Assembly: GCA_051294375.1 (NCBI GenBank)
Contig: CM119265.1
Coordinates: 24,549,605-24,613,604 of the forward strand
Source: Paraspadella gotoi
Taxonomy: Eukaryota > Chaetognatha
DNA length: 64,000 nt
Direction: 5' to 3'
Part shown: positions 10,740 through 23,587 of the stretch, one piece after another
Numbering within the stretch: the stretch's first letter is position 1
Layout: each line of letters begins with the position of its first letter
Program-made: the position numbers and the translations under genes
The notes under the pieces: model-generated
What the model was told of the DNA's origin: nothing
Seen by the model: only the letters and a program-made list of their open reading frames with translations
Databases searched by the model: none

Positions 10740-11402
10740 AAAGATGTCTGTCTGTGTGTGAGTTGAATATGTCCGGCTTATCACTCCACCCTGTGGCGTT
10801 CCTGCACTGGATAGTATCCAGGGATTTGATTTTTTTCATAGACTATTATGCTTCGGTCCGTTAAGAAAGTGGCTTTACTTATTCTTAGCATCCTCTGGTG
10901 GCATGTTTTTTCTCATCCATTTATACGGGAGTCCGTTTCCACCAAAAGGTTGGTAAATGCAGCTCTACATCAAGAAAAAGCCGACAACACACTTTTTTGC
11001 CTTGAATGCCTGATAAATGTCTCTGTCAGTCGAAAAGAGATGGTCCGTGGGGCTTCGCGGTTTTTCTTTAACCACTTTGTAACTATTTCTCATGTTGCGG
11101 GCATCTAGGCTCTTCTCGTCAATCTTGGTTTAAGAAGTCTTTTCAAAGATCTTACCCAACGCAAGATTAGAAGGCTGATTGGTCTGTGGTTTTTTGCCCA
11201 GATAAATCTTTCCCTTTTTTGGAAGGGTTATCAATTTTTGCCCTTTCCATACTTTGGGAATAGCCGCGATTCCAACAGAGGCTTGTACTACGGAAGCAGT
11301 AGTGTGAGTTCTTGCCCCCCTCAGGTAGATTTTTAACCATTTTGGTAGGTTACTCCCGTCTTTCGCGGGTGCTGATTTATTTTGGCAGCACTTCAGGGCC
11401 AT
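10740..11402 (-). pseudogene. Reverse transcriptase remnant of the jockey-like element
   Basis: The frame 11402-11130 contains IPKVWKGQKLITLPKKGK and GKIFEKTS, matching the start of LINE reverse transcriptase. After frameshifts, near 10825-10745, the strand reads SSAGTPQGGVIS, corresponding to the conserved PQG block. Stops separate the two. No intact catalytic YxDD block was located. Confidence 0.65.
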
Positions 11403-12471
11403 ATCTAATTCCCCTCTGTGAAGTCACTCTCTCCGGATCTTCCTTAATTCATTGCAATTCAATGGTGTTAACCTTTCTTTGTTTTTCTCACAAAAATTAT
11501 TCTACTGTGATGTCCCATTTCACTACTGAACAGCGGGATCCAGGTCGGGGATGTGTATGTGGATTTCAACCTCTCTGCGATGAACCTTCGGCTCTGTCGT
11601 TATCACCAATTGCCTCTGTTCCATCTTCTTCGAATCAGTGTTCGTGGCAATTCCACTTCCACCTGATCTAAGTTTGCAATATTTCTTGTAGATTCCCCAC
11701 TTGACATTGCAGTCTTGCGTCTGCGCCATTTTTTCTACTTTGTGGCCAGTACTGCTTCACATTCTTCTTTAATAAGATTTTTGACTTTCTTCCACTTACT
11801 TAGATTGTTAATTATTCTTCTTAATTTGTCGTCACCAGTCAGTTCTCCTTCGATAATTTCGTGAATTTTTCTTTTAAACGAGATCAGTGCTTCGAGATTC
11901 TCTTGAATAGATCGATACCATTTTTTGTTTTATACTTTGACTTACAAGATTTCTCAAACTTATCTTGACAGATGTCTGAAAATCTTTACCACACCAATCT
12001 TTCAATTTTCATTGTTCTCATATTTTCATTGACTGCTAATTTTGTTTTTTCTTTTTCAAGTTCTTCCCGAAATCTCGACCAAACTTATTTCTTTTTGAGT
12101 CTCATGACTCACGGGAGTTTAGTTCTGAAGGTCAACTTTTGTGGGCAGGTGATCGCTTCGTAATCGGTTTCAAGAGTGGACCAATTTGGTTCTGTTCAGA
12201 CCTTTCCCGGTTTACAAAGCTCAGGTTCTAGGCATGGCCTTACTGCTGTTAAAAAAACTGTAGTATGTTTGATCCGTTGTGTTGACACATGTGTTAGTTG
12301 TATTCCTCTAGTGCTTTCTCTAGGATTTTGCCTTTTTTGTGTTTTGCTGATTCCTCCAACGAACTTACTTTTGCATTAAAACTAATCCCATAATTAATGC
12401 GCTTGGTTGGTACTCTGGCGATCGATTATGCATTTTCTTTAAATTCTCAAAAAACTCGTCTTTTACTCTCC

Positions 12472-12894
12472 TCATGGGATGTATATATGTTGTTTGCTAT
12501 GATTAAGCCTGCCTGTATTTTGTGTTCTGCTGTTTTTTATGAATGTATTCAGATTCATTATCATTGCCTCAATGTTTGAATTTCCAAAATCTTTAAAGTT
12601 CCGATGGTAGGAGCGATTGCCACCCGCCTGCCGACCTGCTGTTGATTTATGATCTCTCTTATTATATACCCTGATATGGAATATTGTTCTTTTCGTGGCT
12701 TGGGTCTGGTATTCATTGAACATGAGTATGTCTTTTGTGATTTTTTTGTTGTTTAGTTTGTCAATTAAATTATTTAGCTCATCTTTCCTTGGTACAATCG
12801 AATTTACATTAACTCCTGTACTATATGAAGACTTTAGATCTAGTTGCCATTTGAATGGATCTGAAACTTGTTCCTTCGGCTTTTGGTTGCGCAT
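12472..12894 (-). pseudogene. Endonuclease remnant of the jockey-like element
   Basis: A 140-residue frame contains IVPRKDELNNLIDKLN, then DILMFNEYQT and a RDHKSTAGRQAGG block. These correspond to the N-terminal EEP/AP-endonuclease motifs of jockey-clade ORF2. The catalytic Glu region (NEYQT in place of the usual ET motif) is only partly kept. Confidence 0.6.
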
Positions 12895-12999
12895 TCTGTT
12901 ACTGGTATCTGTTGCGGTTGTTGTGTCTTATACTAGGCGTGTCGGGTTGTTAGTACTGGTGGTACTGATAGTTCTTGTGTCTTGGATGAAAGGGCCATT

Positions 13000-13680
13000 G
13001 TGCTTTGGTTGTCTGAGCAGGTTTGCTGCTACTTGGGTAGTAATGTCTTGCGCTCGTGGTTCCGAGCCCGGGCATTGTTGTCCCTTCCATCTGTACAGGG
13101 ACCGGCCTCGCTCGCACCCCATGTTGGCATCAGCAGATTGCCAGTTTTCCATTTCGATAAGTCTGCTGGTCCACGTTGGTCGGTTAACTGTGAAGCATGA
13201 TTCGAATTAAATTTGCTCCCGGCATTTTCGTTGTAGTTCAGCCTCGCTGTGCTGTTGTTGAACCAAGCTTGCGCCAGTCTGGCTCTTTCCACTGTATTTC
13301 TCTAATGTACAAACGCGGCTTCACCTGGCGGCATGGTTTGTATTTTGATGTTGAGTCGCCGGATACCTTTTTGACGGAGTGTCCCTTGGGGTTAAGACAT
13401 TTCCTTCGTCTAGTTGCTTGCCCGTCATTCGTTCGGTTGAAGGTGTACCAATGTCGACGCACGTTCTTTGGGCCTGCTGGAGAGGGTGAGGGTCTTTTGT
13501 GGTTCAGATAATTTCTAATTAGCCTCCGGTCTTTGTCTTCCGCATTTTGCTGTTAATAATTCTGCTTCTTTTCTGATATCTGCCTTCATGTTGGCTGTGT
13601 CTCCTTCTTTTCCGTAAGCTCTGGCAGATTTTTCTCCTAATCTCAGTTGAGTTTATTGTGGTAGTTAACTAGACCCCAGC
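13000..13680 (-). pseudogene. gag-like ORF1 remnant with zinc-knuckle residues
   Basis: Minus-strand frames hold clustered Cys and His residues (for example RRKCLNPKGHS and KPCRQ) in the order expected for jockey ORF1 CCHC knuckles, upstream of the endonuclease in sense direction. Spacing is disrupted and stops are frequent. Confidence 0.45.
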
Positions 13681-15195
13681 TTTCCTGCAGATCTCAAGAA
13701 ACCACTTTCTGTAGGATTATCAGGGTTGAGATGGTCATTGTTTAGGTTTATCTGACTGTGAGACGACACGTGGAATTAGCTCGCGATTGTTTCGAGTCAC
13801 AGTTTTTGAGTGCAGTTTTTCCTTGCAATGTCTTTTGTCGGCCATGCCTTCGTTGTGTTATTGTTACCATCTTGTTCTCGGAATATCACCTCAGGCCTAC
13901 GAAAGGTTGCGGCGTGGTTTGCCCGCCACAATTTGCGCATTGAGGTTTTTTTCCTCAACAATACAATCTTTTACTCGATGTTCACCTGCAGCACCGTGTG
14001 AACATATTTCTTTCTCTGCCGTGCATTTCAAAAGCTCATATGTCCTATTTTCATGCATTCTTATGATTGTGGTAATGGGGATTTTTTTGTTACTCCTCTA
14101 CCTTATATCTTCTTAAATCATATTTTGAACCCTTCATTTATAAGGACGGATCTTGTTCACTTGTCAGCCTCAAGGTTACTTTTCACGTGGTCCAAGTAGG
14201 TGTGTCTTTTCTTGCCGACGCGTATTCTCTGAGATTGACGAGGGCTTGCTAATTTGATTGTTCTCGAAGTTTCCTTCGATTTCTTTGCCTCTCCTCACAG
14301 TGCCGCGTTCAAATGGCGCGGATTGTGACCGGGTTTGTGTTCCGCGTGCTGTCGTGCCGAGAGTCTGGGGGACAAAATTGCTATTCGTTTTCGGGTACCA
14401 TCGATCCTACTAAACAACAAGACATTATTGTGTCGTTTTGGTGTGCTTCCCACAAGCACCAAATCTCCTCTTTGTGTCACTTCAATTCCTTCTAGTTTAC
14501 TCTTTCTGGGTTATGCTTTTTTTGCACTATAATACCAGGCTTTTTCTGTCATTTCGAACGTCCGGTCGGCAGATGTATTTCCTACCAAATAGCAGCTTTC
14601 GTGTTACTCTTTACCTCGTCGTAGGCTCCTTTTGAGTGCTCATATTTTTTTTCCTGATATGATTCGTAGATCTTGCGTTCCCTGGTCACGCGATCTTGAT
14701 TCCGCTGGCGACGTTTTAGTCTTTGCTGGTATTCGGCGTCGCTCTGCTTTCAACAAAAATTTCGGGCAAAGGGGACTTTGATAATCGCTTTATTGGCTGT
14801 GACTGGTTGCTCAATTGCGTTCGCCAACAACTCACTTTTTTCAGATTCCCTTCGGTTGAATAATTTCAGAGCCACCAAGGTTTCTGTTACTAATTTTGCG
14901 AGAATCAGCGCCATGTGCCTGTGCTTATTATTCATTTGCTTCACCTGATCGTGTCGAATTTGGCCCATTATTTTTCGTTTCGCCGACCAATGTTTGAGTA
15001 TTTTAGTTTGATTTTGTTAAGCATATTTGGGAGATTCCATTTTAATAGGCTGATTGTAGTAGTTTAACTTTATTTTCGTAACTTGAGTTCTTGTGCCTTG
15101 ATTTCACAAAGTCCACGGTTTTCGATTTTTTTCTAAGTCCAAGTTTAAAAATCAGTGAGCGAATCTGCGTGTGCAGCTATCATTCGTGAGGTAGT

Positions 15196-15197
<2 letters not shown>

Positions 15198-15252
<55 letters not shown>

Positions 15253-15277
15253 NNNNNNNNNNNNNNNNNNNNNNNNN
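15198..15277. repeat. (AG)n array ending in a 25-N gap
   Basis: An uninterrupted AG run from about 15198 to 15252 runs straight into exactly 25 N (15253-15277). The array was probably not spanned by the assembly. Confidence 0.9.
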
Positions 15278-15865
15278 CTTCTATTTCTTCAGTTTTTATT
15301 TCGAGTTGGAAGGAAAAAATCGAGTGACTGAGGGTAGATGGGGTTCGCGAGCGGAAATACTGGGTGGGGGGGTTAAATAAAATGGGGATGGGTAGGGTTG
15401 GTAGGGGGGAGAGAGAAAGATGGAGATAGAGAGAGAAGAAAAGGGGGACGGTATTTTTTTTCTTTTCTTTTTTTTTATGGGAAAGAGAGACGAGAGGAGA
15501 GAATTCTCTCTCTTGTGTTTCGTACGGAGAGTGAAGTTTATAGTCGAAAGGGAAGAGGGGGAGAGAAAGGGAGAGAAAGTGGCCTCGAAGGCAGTAAAGT
15601 GAAAGATATGAAGTCAAGCTGGTTTGTGGAGTAAGAAGATGAAATACCAGGACAGGCTGAATGTTTAGTTTAACGAATCACAAATAACAGTTACATGAAT
15701 TTAGTTAAATATAATATAGAAAAGGAATACTAAAGTATGGATAGGGGAAAAAAAGAATACATCTAATTTATTTGTGAAATGAAAAGCAACTGAGAAACAG
15801 AGTCTAGCAAGAGATAAGCATGTGAAAAAAGTAGACAGACATTGGTCAATGATCATCGGGATGAG

Positions 15866-16066
15866 GGGTTAAGAATAGAGAGGAAGAAGATTAAAAATAG
15901 AGAGGAAAAAGGTTAAGAATAGAGAGGAAGAAGGTTAAGAATAGAGAGGAAAAAGGTTAGGAATAGAGAGGAAAAAGGTTAAGAATAGAGAGGAAAAAGG
16001 TTAGGAATAGAGAGAAAAAGGTTAAGAATAGAGAGGAAAAAGGTTAAGAATAGAGAGGAAAAAGAA
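15866..16066. repeat. 22-bp minisatellite, about nine copies
   Basis: A unit reading ggttaagaatagagaggaaa plus two A recurs head to tail with small variants (aggaatagag, aagaagatt). Confidence 0.9.
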
Positions 16067-16368
16067 AGAGAAAAAGAGGAGTGGTTGGAAGATTGTAATA
16101 ACAATGAGATCGTATATCGTAGATGAGTCGATCGCTAGGAACGATCGAAACGTCCGAAAAAAAAATAAACAAAATGACATCGACCAATAGTCAACAAAAA
16201 TCGTATGACGTAGAGGCCCCCCCAAAAAAAATATATTTTGGATTCGTGACGCAGCGCCATTTGCGTCGAACGACGACGATAAATACGACGAGGTCAGCTC
16301 ATTTTTCGCCCCATTATTATTTTTTTAATGAAGCCACAAAAAATCGATGGTAATTTTTATCCCAAGAT

Positions 16369-16875
16369 NNNNNNNNNNNNNNNNNNNNNNNNNNNNNNNN
16401 NNNNNNNNNNNNNNNNNNNNNNNNNNNNNNNNNNNNNNNNNNNNNNNNNNNNNNNNNNNNNNNNNNNNNNNNNNNNNNNNNNNNNNNNNNNNNNNNNNNN
16501 NNNNNNNNNNNNNNNNNNNNNNNNNNNNNNNNNNNNNNNNNNNNNNNNNNNNNNNNNNNNNNNNNNNNNNNNNNNNNNNNNNNNNNNNNNNNNNNNNNNN
16601 NNNNNNNNNNNNNNNNNNNNNNNNNNNNNNNNNNNNNNNNNNNNNNNNNNNNNNNNNNNNNNNNNNNNNNNNNNNNNNNNNNNNNNNNNNNNNNNNNNNN
16701 NNNNNNNNNNNNNNNNNNNNNNNNNNNNNNNNNNNNNNNNNNNNNNNNNNNNNNNNNNNNNNNNNNNNNNNNNNNNNNNNNNNNNNNNNNNNNNNNNNNN
16801 NNNNNNNNNNNNNNNNNNNNNNNNNNNNNNNNNNNNNNNNNNNNNNNNNNNNNNNNNNNNNNNNNNNNNNNNNNN
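16369..16875. other. 507-base N gap
   Basis: Run of N; content unknown. Confidence 1.
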
Positions 16876-17050
16876 GAGAGAAAATGGAAAATAACTGAAT
16901 TAAATGAGTCTTAAAAATATTTTATCTTCTCACTCTAAAAAAGGGAACCAACCATAGCCTATAGATTGTCTTGGGCAAGATTTCTTATTCGTTAAATGAA
17001 TGTATAATTTTTTTACTTGATGGACCAATTATATCATGCTAGAAATGATT

Positions 17051-17489
17051 NNNNNNNNNNNNNNNNNNNNNNNNNNNNNNNNNNNNNNNNNNNNNNNNNN
17101 NNNNNNNNNNNNNNNNNNNNNNNNNNNNNNNNNNNNNNNNNNNNNNNNNNNNNNNNNNNNNNNNNNNNNNNNNNNNNNNNNNNNNNNNNNNNNNNNNNNN
17201 NNNNNNNNNNNNNNNNNNNNNNNNNNNNNNNNNNNNNNNNNNNNNNNNNNNNNNNNNNNNNNNNNNNNNNNNNNNNNNNNNNNNNNNNNNNNNNNNNNNN
17301 NNNNNNNNNNNNNNNNNNNNNNNNNNNNNNNNNNNNNNNNNNNNNNNNNNNNNNNNNNNNNNNNNNNNNNNNNNNNNNNNNNNNNNNNNNNNNNNNNNNN
17401 NNNNNNNNNNNNNNNNNNNNNNNNNNNNNNNNNNNNNNNNNNNNNNNNNNNNNNNNNNNNNNNNNNNNNNNNNNNNNNNNNNNNNNNNN
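17051..17489. other. 439-base N gap
   Basis: Run of N; flanked on the right by a TCG trinucleotide run. Confidence 1.
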
Positions 17490-18200
17490 TCGTCGTCGTC
17501 GTCTTCCTAGTAGGATTACTTTTTGCCCCCTTTCCCCGAGGCCGACGCGGCTCGTACTGTAGTTTCTGTTCTTCTTCCCAAAATCGCGATGTTTTTACGT
17601 CTTAGTCATCGTTGTCGTTGTTGTTGTAGTCATCGACGTTAACGATGTACTTCCCTTAGACCCATTGCATTTTTATGGTCTTCATTGCGGTTTTACCCGG
17701 CAATGATTTGTTTAAAAATAAATATAAAAAGTTAAAATTATTAGAGTTTTTTAAATCGATTTTTATACTTTGTAAAATACTCTGAGGATTTAGCATCAAA
17801 CCGGCGACTTATCAGCCGAATAATCAACGATCATAGTCCCATTATTCGTTGTTGTTATTGTCGTCGTCGTCGTCGTCGTCGTCATCGTCTTTTTTCTAGC
17901 TTTTGACTTCGCCGTTCGATCCGTCGTCTTCGTCGTCGTCGTCTTTATCGTCTAGACGTATGGGAACTTTTTCCCTGGTTTATCTTTCGAATTCCTTGGG
18001 TCGGAAGACGAAGCGCACGATAATTATCCTTTCGAGCTTCAATCATAAATTTTTTCTATTCTTGACGAAACAAATCCGTAATTCGATCTTAGTTTATAGT
18101 AGTAGTTCGTTTAGTTTTTCTTTAGTTTTTATCAAGCTGAAAAAAAAACGTTGGCAAAGTTGTTTTAAAAACGAAATTTACGTAGATTATTGAGGCCGAG

Positions 18201-18240
<40 letters not shown>

Positions 18241-19116
18241 TCTCTCTCTCTCTCTTTTCCCTCGACCGTCTTCCACATTATCTTTGTTTTTTTCCTTCCT
18301 CTTTGTTTTACGATTTCCCGATAATGATACTCTTCGGTTCCTGAAAAACCAGTTTTGATCAAGAAAATTCCAAAGTTTTGAGACAGATTGTAATTTGAGA
18401 CGTTTTTTTATTTTTAACTTTCCGGTACTGATAACAGGTTACTTTTTTTTCTCTTTTTTTAAATTTTTTTTGAGTTTTTACAATTGGACTTGTAAAGGAG
18501 TGGGGCTCATGCCGAAATAATTGCTAACTAATTTAAACTTTTTAAGGGGGGACGGATCCATTGATTTAAAAAAAATTACGAAAAAATTTGAAATATTGGA
18601 AACCTTGTCCCGATGGTCATTGATTCACATTTTCTTGGGTTACAAGATGCACCTATCAAAAATTTTTCTAGTGGTCTACTTTTTGAGATATATGGGTCAG
18701 AAGTAGGAAATATTTAAAATGATCTCTCTCTGAAAGTAATGAAGCTAGCCTAAACAGATTTTAGTCACAGATCAAGGCCTAGAATTGGGAGTATGCTTTT
18801 TATTCTAATAGCACAACTTTACTTGTAAAGTTATATTAAAAAAATTTTAAAATACTTTTAGTCTTGTACAAATTATTTTGCTATGAAAATAAGCATTGAT
18901 TGCAAAAAGAGTTGCTTTGTTTTAGTATTTTTAGTTTTATAATTTATTGTGAAATTAAATCTAAATATAAATCTAAATCTAAATCCCGGATATCAATTTA
19001 ATATTAATCTCGTTGTTTCAATAAATACTTACGTTTCAATAAAGATACATTTTTTGCTGAATTTATATTGATTAATTTGAATTATTAATAATTTTTTCTT
19101 TAAAGAATCAGTGGAA
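17490..19116. other. Intergenic, microsatellites only
   Basis: GTC trinucleotide runs (17490-17503, 17860-17890, 17925-17943) and a CT array (18203-18255) occur in AT-rich sequence. No supported exon. Confidence 0.45.
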
Positions 19117-19281
19117 ATGAGTGACCGTCACTTTGAGAAGTCGAAGATAACTTCCGTCTACAAAACTCATCGACCGATTCTGCCATCCGAAGTCGTTGAT
19201 GTCATCGTTAAGTTTCTGCGCAAGGGGCAAGAGAGTGAGGTGACTGAGAAGAAAAAATAAATAAATAAATAAATAAATGAG

Positions 19282-19380
<99 letters not shown>

Positions 19381-21136
19381 ATTAATTAATTTCCGCAGCC
19401 CCCCTGGTCCCTCGCGCTCGACGTCGGCTGCGGCAGCGGTCAAAGCAGCGCCGCGTTCGCCCCTTACTTCCGCCGCGTGGTGGGCGTGGACCCGTCTCCC
19501 AATCAGATCTCTCTGGCGACGGCGTCGAATCTCGTCACCAACGTAGAATTCGTCGTCGGCTTCGCGGAGACGCTGCCGGCGCCGGATGGCGGCGCCGATC
19601 TCGTGGCGGCGATGATGGCCGCTCATTGGTTCGATCTGGAGAAGTTTTACGCCGAGGCGAAGAGAGTGTTGAGGATCGGAGGCGTGGTGGCGTTGGGTGC
19701 GTCGAGCAGGTTGGCAGAGGTGGTGAAGGAATTTTGGTACTGGTCGGATCATTATCGGAGTGGCTACAACGCTAAGTATATTAGTTCGTTGCAACCGGCG
19801 ACGAAAGCTGCTGGCGATAAAGACCGACTCGTTTAGACAACGAAAGATTAGGTAAATTTCACACACACAAAAAAAATGGCGCGCGCGCGAGATAAAGTCG
19901 TTTAAGCCGCGCGAACGGGTAAGTTCGTCGCGTCGAAGCTGTCGATTCGAACGCGGGAAAAAAGGTAAGGCGAAGGTAAAAGCAGCGATTTAGTCCGAGA
20001 AAAAAAAAACTCTTTCTTGTTTCGGATTCAATGACGAAGAAGAAAAAAAAGGTAAGTTGAACCGAGAAAGAAAAAAAAACAAATGCCACCCCGAAAGATA
20101 AATAGGATGAGTTGTTTGCGTGCCATGGCTTCAAACTTCCTCTTTCCAACTCAGTTCATCCCCAATCGGTTATAACTTTTTTCTACTTGGGTCATTTTCA
20201 ATCTATACCCCACTCGTACCCCGTCAGTAGTCGGTTTACAATCATTTTTCAAGCCTTATCTTTTGGGATATAATGTAGCCTCCGTAGTACAATCTTTGTT
20301 TAGTTTTTAGGACACTTGCAAAAGCAGCTATTTTTTATAATGTACTCCTAAAAATTCCATTCAGTAAGTTATTTAAAAGTATATAAAAGAAATCTTTGAA
20401 CTAAGATCTATGAATCATCAATTCATATTTCAAACTTTCTCAATAAACGAACGACTCAATCGATCAATCAATAAATCAATCAAAGAATAAATCAACTATT
20501 CAATCAATGAACCATTTATCCAATCAATCAATCAATCAACCCCCACCTCCCGTTCAGACCCGATCCGACCACCCTCTCCCTGAGACCCGATTCCACCGTC
20601 GACTCTTCCGCCCGCGTTTCCATGGAAACCAAACTCAATCGACTCCTCAACGATTTTCACGATTCGCTCGATTGGCCGCAAAGAAGCGACTTGCTTCACA
20701 ACGAATACAGGGGTGAGTTGTTACTCAGTATTGAATGAATCGATAAAAAGCCGTGATCAGTCTTGAATTTTCTAGTTTTTATGGCATTAGCGATTTAAGG
20801 AAACTCTATTATCTCTATCACCATCATATTCCCTCTCCTCTTCTTCCCCCCCGCCCCTCTTCCCCCCCCGCCCGCCCTCTTTCCCAGACTTCCCCCTTCC
20901 GGCCAGATGTCGAAGTGACTCGCGACGAGAGTTTCGTAGAAGAGACCAACTACACTCTCCCGGATTTGATCGGGTTTATCGCGTCCTGGTCGGGATACAG
21001 TTATCTGATGGAGAGGGTCCCCGGATGCTCCATCTTGGAGGATCTGGAGAGAGAAATGAAGGAAGTTTTGGGCGGAGAGACGGAGTTCGTTTATAGATGC
21101 AAACATTTCGTTTTGTTGATGAGAAAAGTTGACTGA
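19117..21136 (+). CDS. Class I SAM-dependent methyltransferase, small-molecule type
   Basis: Four exons join in phase to 294 codons plus stop: 19117-19239, 19399-19775, 20558-20712 and 20907-21136. All junctions are GT-AG. The protein begins MSDRHFEKSKITSVYKTHRP, typical of the family, then carries motif I LDVGCGSGQ, the acidic motif II residue in VVGVDPS, GFAETLP (motif III) and HWFDLEKF. The C-terminal exon has TLPDLIGFIASWSGY, also conserved in this group. It resembles the cytosolic methyltransferases related to yeast Crg1/trans-aconitate methyltransferase and to uncharacterised fish homologues; the substrate is unknown. Length is normal for the family. Intron 1 is filled with an AAAT tetranucleotide array. 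Exon 2 in sequence would read to a stop at 19837 if unspliced, but the phase-2 donor at 19776 restores the family's C-terminus. Confidence 0.85.
19253..19384. repeat. (AAAT)n array in methyltransferase intron 1
   Basis: An AAAT/ATAA tetranucleotide run with one GAGT interruption fills most of the 159-base intron and ends 14 bases before its acceptor. Confidence 0.95.
20446..20543. repeat. (CAAT)n array
   Basis: An imperfect CAAT/AATC tetranucleotide run immediately upstream of exon 3 of the methyltransferase gene. Confidence 0.85.
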
Positions 21137-22623
21137 ATTTCGTCGTCGTTGTTGTTGGATTCAGGGGGCGTGTAGATTGGTAGATACCCCTCACAAATCC
21201 CAGGAAAAGCTCATGGGGCTTAAAAATTTTATATAATAAAAATTTTATTTAATACGATGATAATATCTTGATGATAATAACCGCTGACGATATGATAATG
21301 GTATTACTTTGTTACATATTTTTGCACCAGTAGGAAATCTTAAAATACAAACTTAATATGATATTGTGCACCCAAACCTGATTCTTGCGACGTTGTTAAG
21401 GTAATGGTAAAGGTAGTTAGAGTGTAGCATGAGTCTAGCTTTCAAGGGGCCACGGGGCCGGCAAAAAAAAAGTGGAGGGACACGTCATTTCTTAACACGC
21501 CACTGGTTGGATTCCTCCTACGAACATCTATCTTTAAACTTCGATTTCCGTTAATACTTACTTGCTAAGTTATGAAAACATTCAAAACGACGCTACAAAC
21601 AAAGGTCATTCTATTCATTAAATATTGTAAAGTGCGTTCCATAAATATGAAATAATTTTTTTTTTAATTCAGGGCAAATTAGAAACAGATCAAAAGGATT
21701 AGTCGGTGCCAATTCTCAAGCAACTTTTTTTTTAGACGCTTTTTTTTTTCAACGTTAGTGCCTCAAAAACGAAGTTCTGCTTGAAAAAAGTGCAAAAATT
21801 TATTTTTAATTAGTGTGAATTGAGTAATCGTTTTAACGAAACACTTTTAGGCGCGATTCTTTTTTTTTTATCTAAATTTATTTCATATTCAACAATATTA
21901 TATATTTTAATCTTAGTTTAAAAAACTCTTGGACGATAAAGTTTTATCGAAACAATTTTTAGCCTCAGTTCACATCTATTATTGCAGCCACTGGTTACGA
22001 CGACAACTATTCCAAAATTTGAAACCAAACAGTAATTAATTTAACAAACAATTTACCGTCAAAATATACAGAAAAGCAATTAACCAATAAAACTACTAGG
22101 GGGGGGAGAATGAGAGTCGGGATTAGAATCGAGAGATGATTCCGGCTAACTGCAAAAAATTGAATAGCGAACAGAATGTTAATATTTAAATATATTTACT
22201 AATTCGGCCATCGAGACCGCAATGAATGGGTTGGCGAAAAAAAAAGTTAATTTTAAAAGTTTAACGATTAATTCAAATCTTTAGAAAAATATTAAAAAGT
22301 CGAAAAATAATCAAGAAAAAAATTCACTAAAGCTTAATCAGAAAACTTAAGTTTAAAATACAATTGAAAAACGATCAAACAGGTACCCTTTCTAATTTTT
22401 TAATCACACAATTCGCTTAACAAAAAATTCTGCCTTTGAAATATGTATTTTTGTTATTCAAAATTTATGTCAGTTAAAATAGGATATAACAACACAGTAT
22501 TTTTTTTTTTGACTGCAAGGTCTACAGTTTGTTAAAAAATACAAAAACGAAAACATTTTCATGCCCAAAAATGACCCCCCCCCCAAAAAAAAGGTGGAAT
22601 TTTAAACCCAACCGTCCCTGACT
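21137..22623. other. AT-rich intergenic stretch, no gene seen
   Basis: Long A/T homopolymers and a C run (22576-22585). No exon is supported; it separates the convergent methyltransferase (+) and Gln/His-rich gene (-) and should hold both 3' UTRs. Confidence 0.45.
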
Positions 22624-23553
22624 TTATTGGTGCCAATGCTCGGGGGTTTGGCGGCCACAACGCCCCTGGCCACGTGAGCTGCCCCTCCGCCGCTGCCTGC
22701 GCCGCCGCCGCCGCCTCTGTGACAAGGGCTGCCCCCGCCCGATGGGCACGACAGCCCCGTGCAAAGTCCATTTGGAGGAGGAGGAGAAGGGGTGGAGGAG
22801 ACGGAGGAGGAAGCGGAAGAGGAGGAGGAGGAGGAAGAGGAAGAAGCCGGGGAGGAGGAAGAGGACGAGGAGGAGGAAGGGGCGGATTTGGAGGAGGGCC
22901 GAGGACGAGAAGAGGAAGAGGAAAAGTTTTCCCCGAGTTTTGAATTTTGTTTGAGAGAGACGCGGCGCGTTTCTGCGCGTGGGACGCCGCCGACGCCGAC
23001 GCCGGCGCCGCGACGCCGGGCCGTCGACGCCGCCGATGACGACGCTACCGGCGCGCCTCGCCCTCTCCGAAGCCGGACGAGGCGGATTCGGCGGCGGCAG
23101 CGGCGGCGGTCGATCCTCCTCCTGCGGCGGCTGAGGCTGCGGTGGTCGACGCTTGGGCGAGTCGACGCCGAGCCGCTGCAGCGGCGCCGATCCGGGTCGT
23201 TGAGAGTCGGAGGAGGAAGAGGAATGACGAGGTCTTCGTGGCTGCGGAGGCGGCTGCTGCTGCTGCTGAGGTCTGGGGAGATCCTGCGGCTGCTGCTGCT
23301 GCTGCTGGAGGTGGGGTTTTTGCTGCTGCGGTTCTAGATTTTGATTTTGCTCCTTGCCTCGACGAGGAGGCGAATCTTGAGAGTGTCTACGGCGAGAATG
23401 ATGCTGCTGATGTTGATGATGATGATGATGATGATGATTATGATGATGATGATGATGATTGTGATGTCCGAAATTTCCGTCCGTTTGTTGATAGCGATGC
23501 TTCAACTGTTGTTGCTGCGGCGTATGAGGTTGTTGTTGTTGTTGTAGAAGCGG

Positions 23554-23587
<34 letters not shown>

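Larger units (their letters stand above)
9800..14990 (-). mobile_element. Decayed jockey-like non-LTR retrotransposon
   Basis: Broken minus-strand frames appear in LINE order. They are a gag-like region with Cys/His zinc-knuckle residues (about 13.7-13.0 kb), an apurinic-type endonuclease start (12.9-12.47 kb), and reverse transcriptase pieces (11.4-10.7 kb). The RT pieces include a block resembling IPK-GK...GKIFEK and, near 10.8 kb, AGTPQGGVIS, the RT PQG motif. Stops and frameshifts interrupt every domain. The sense strand is A-rich, as is usual for LINEs, and the region lacks the microsatellites common elsewhere. I could not find clear ends or a target-site duplication, so the borders are approximate. 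It is inactive and old. Confidence 0.7.
14991..16368. other. Repeat-rich stretch without a gene
   Basis: It contains an AG array ending in a 25-N gap, purine-rich sequence at 15.4-15.6 kb and a 22-bp minisatellite. The open frames crossing it are simple-sequence artefacts. Confidence 0.5.

Noticed and set aside
15180-15617. Long open frames made of Leu-Ser or Arg-Glu repeats (also at 636-1082, 43285-43734, 50391-50636, 52908-53288)
   Set aside because: They are translations of (CT)n/(GA)n arrays, which are open in several frames by nature and have no other coding support.
15866-16066. Regular 22-bp repeats resembling a CRISPR array
   Set aside because: Units are directly adjacent without unique spacers, and the genome is eukaryotic; it is a minisatellite.
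16328-17605. Open frames of 180-190 residues here and 220-290 residues at 57944-58816
   Set aside because: They consist almost wholly of N and carry no information.
19108-19866. 252-residue minus-strand open frame opposite the methyltransferase
   Set aside because: It is the antisense of the methyltransferase exons joined through the AAAT array, which reads as a Phe-Ile-Tyr-Leu repeat.
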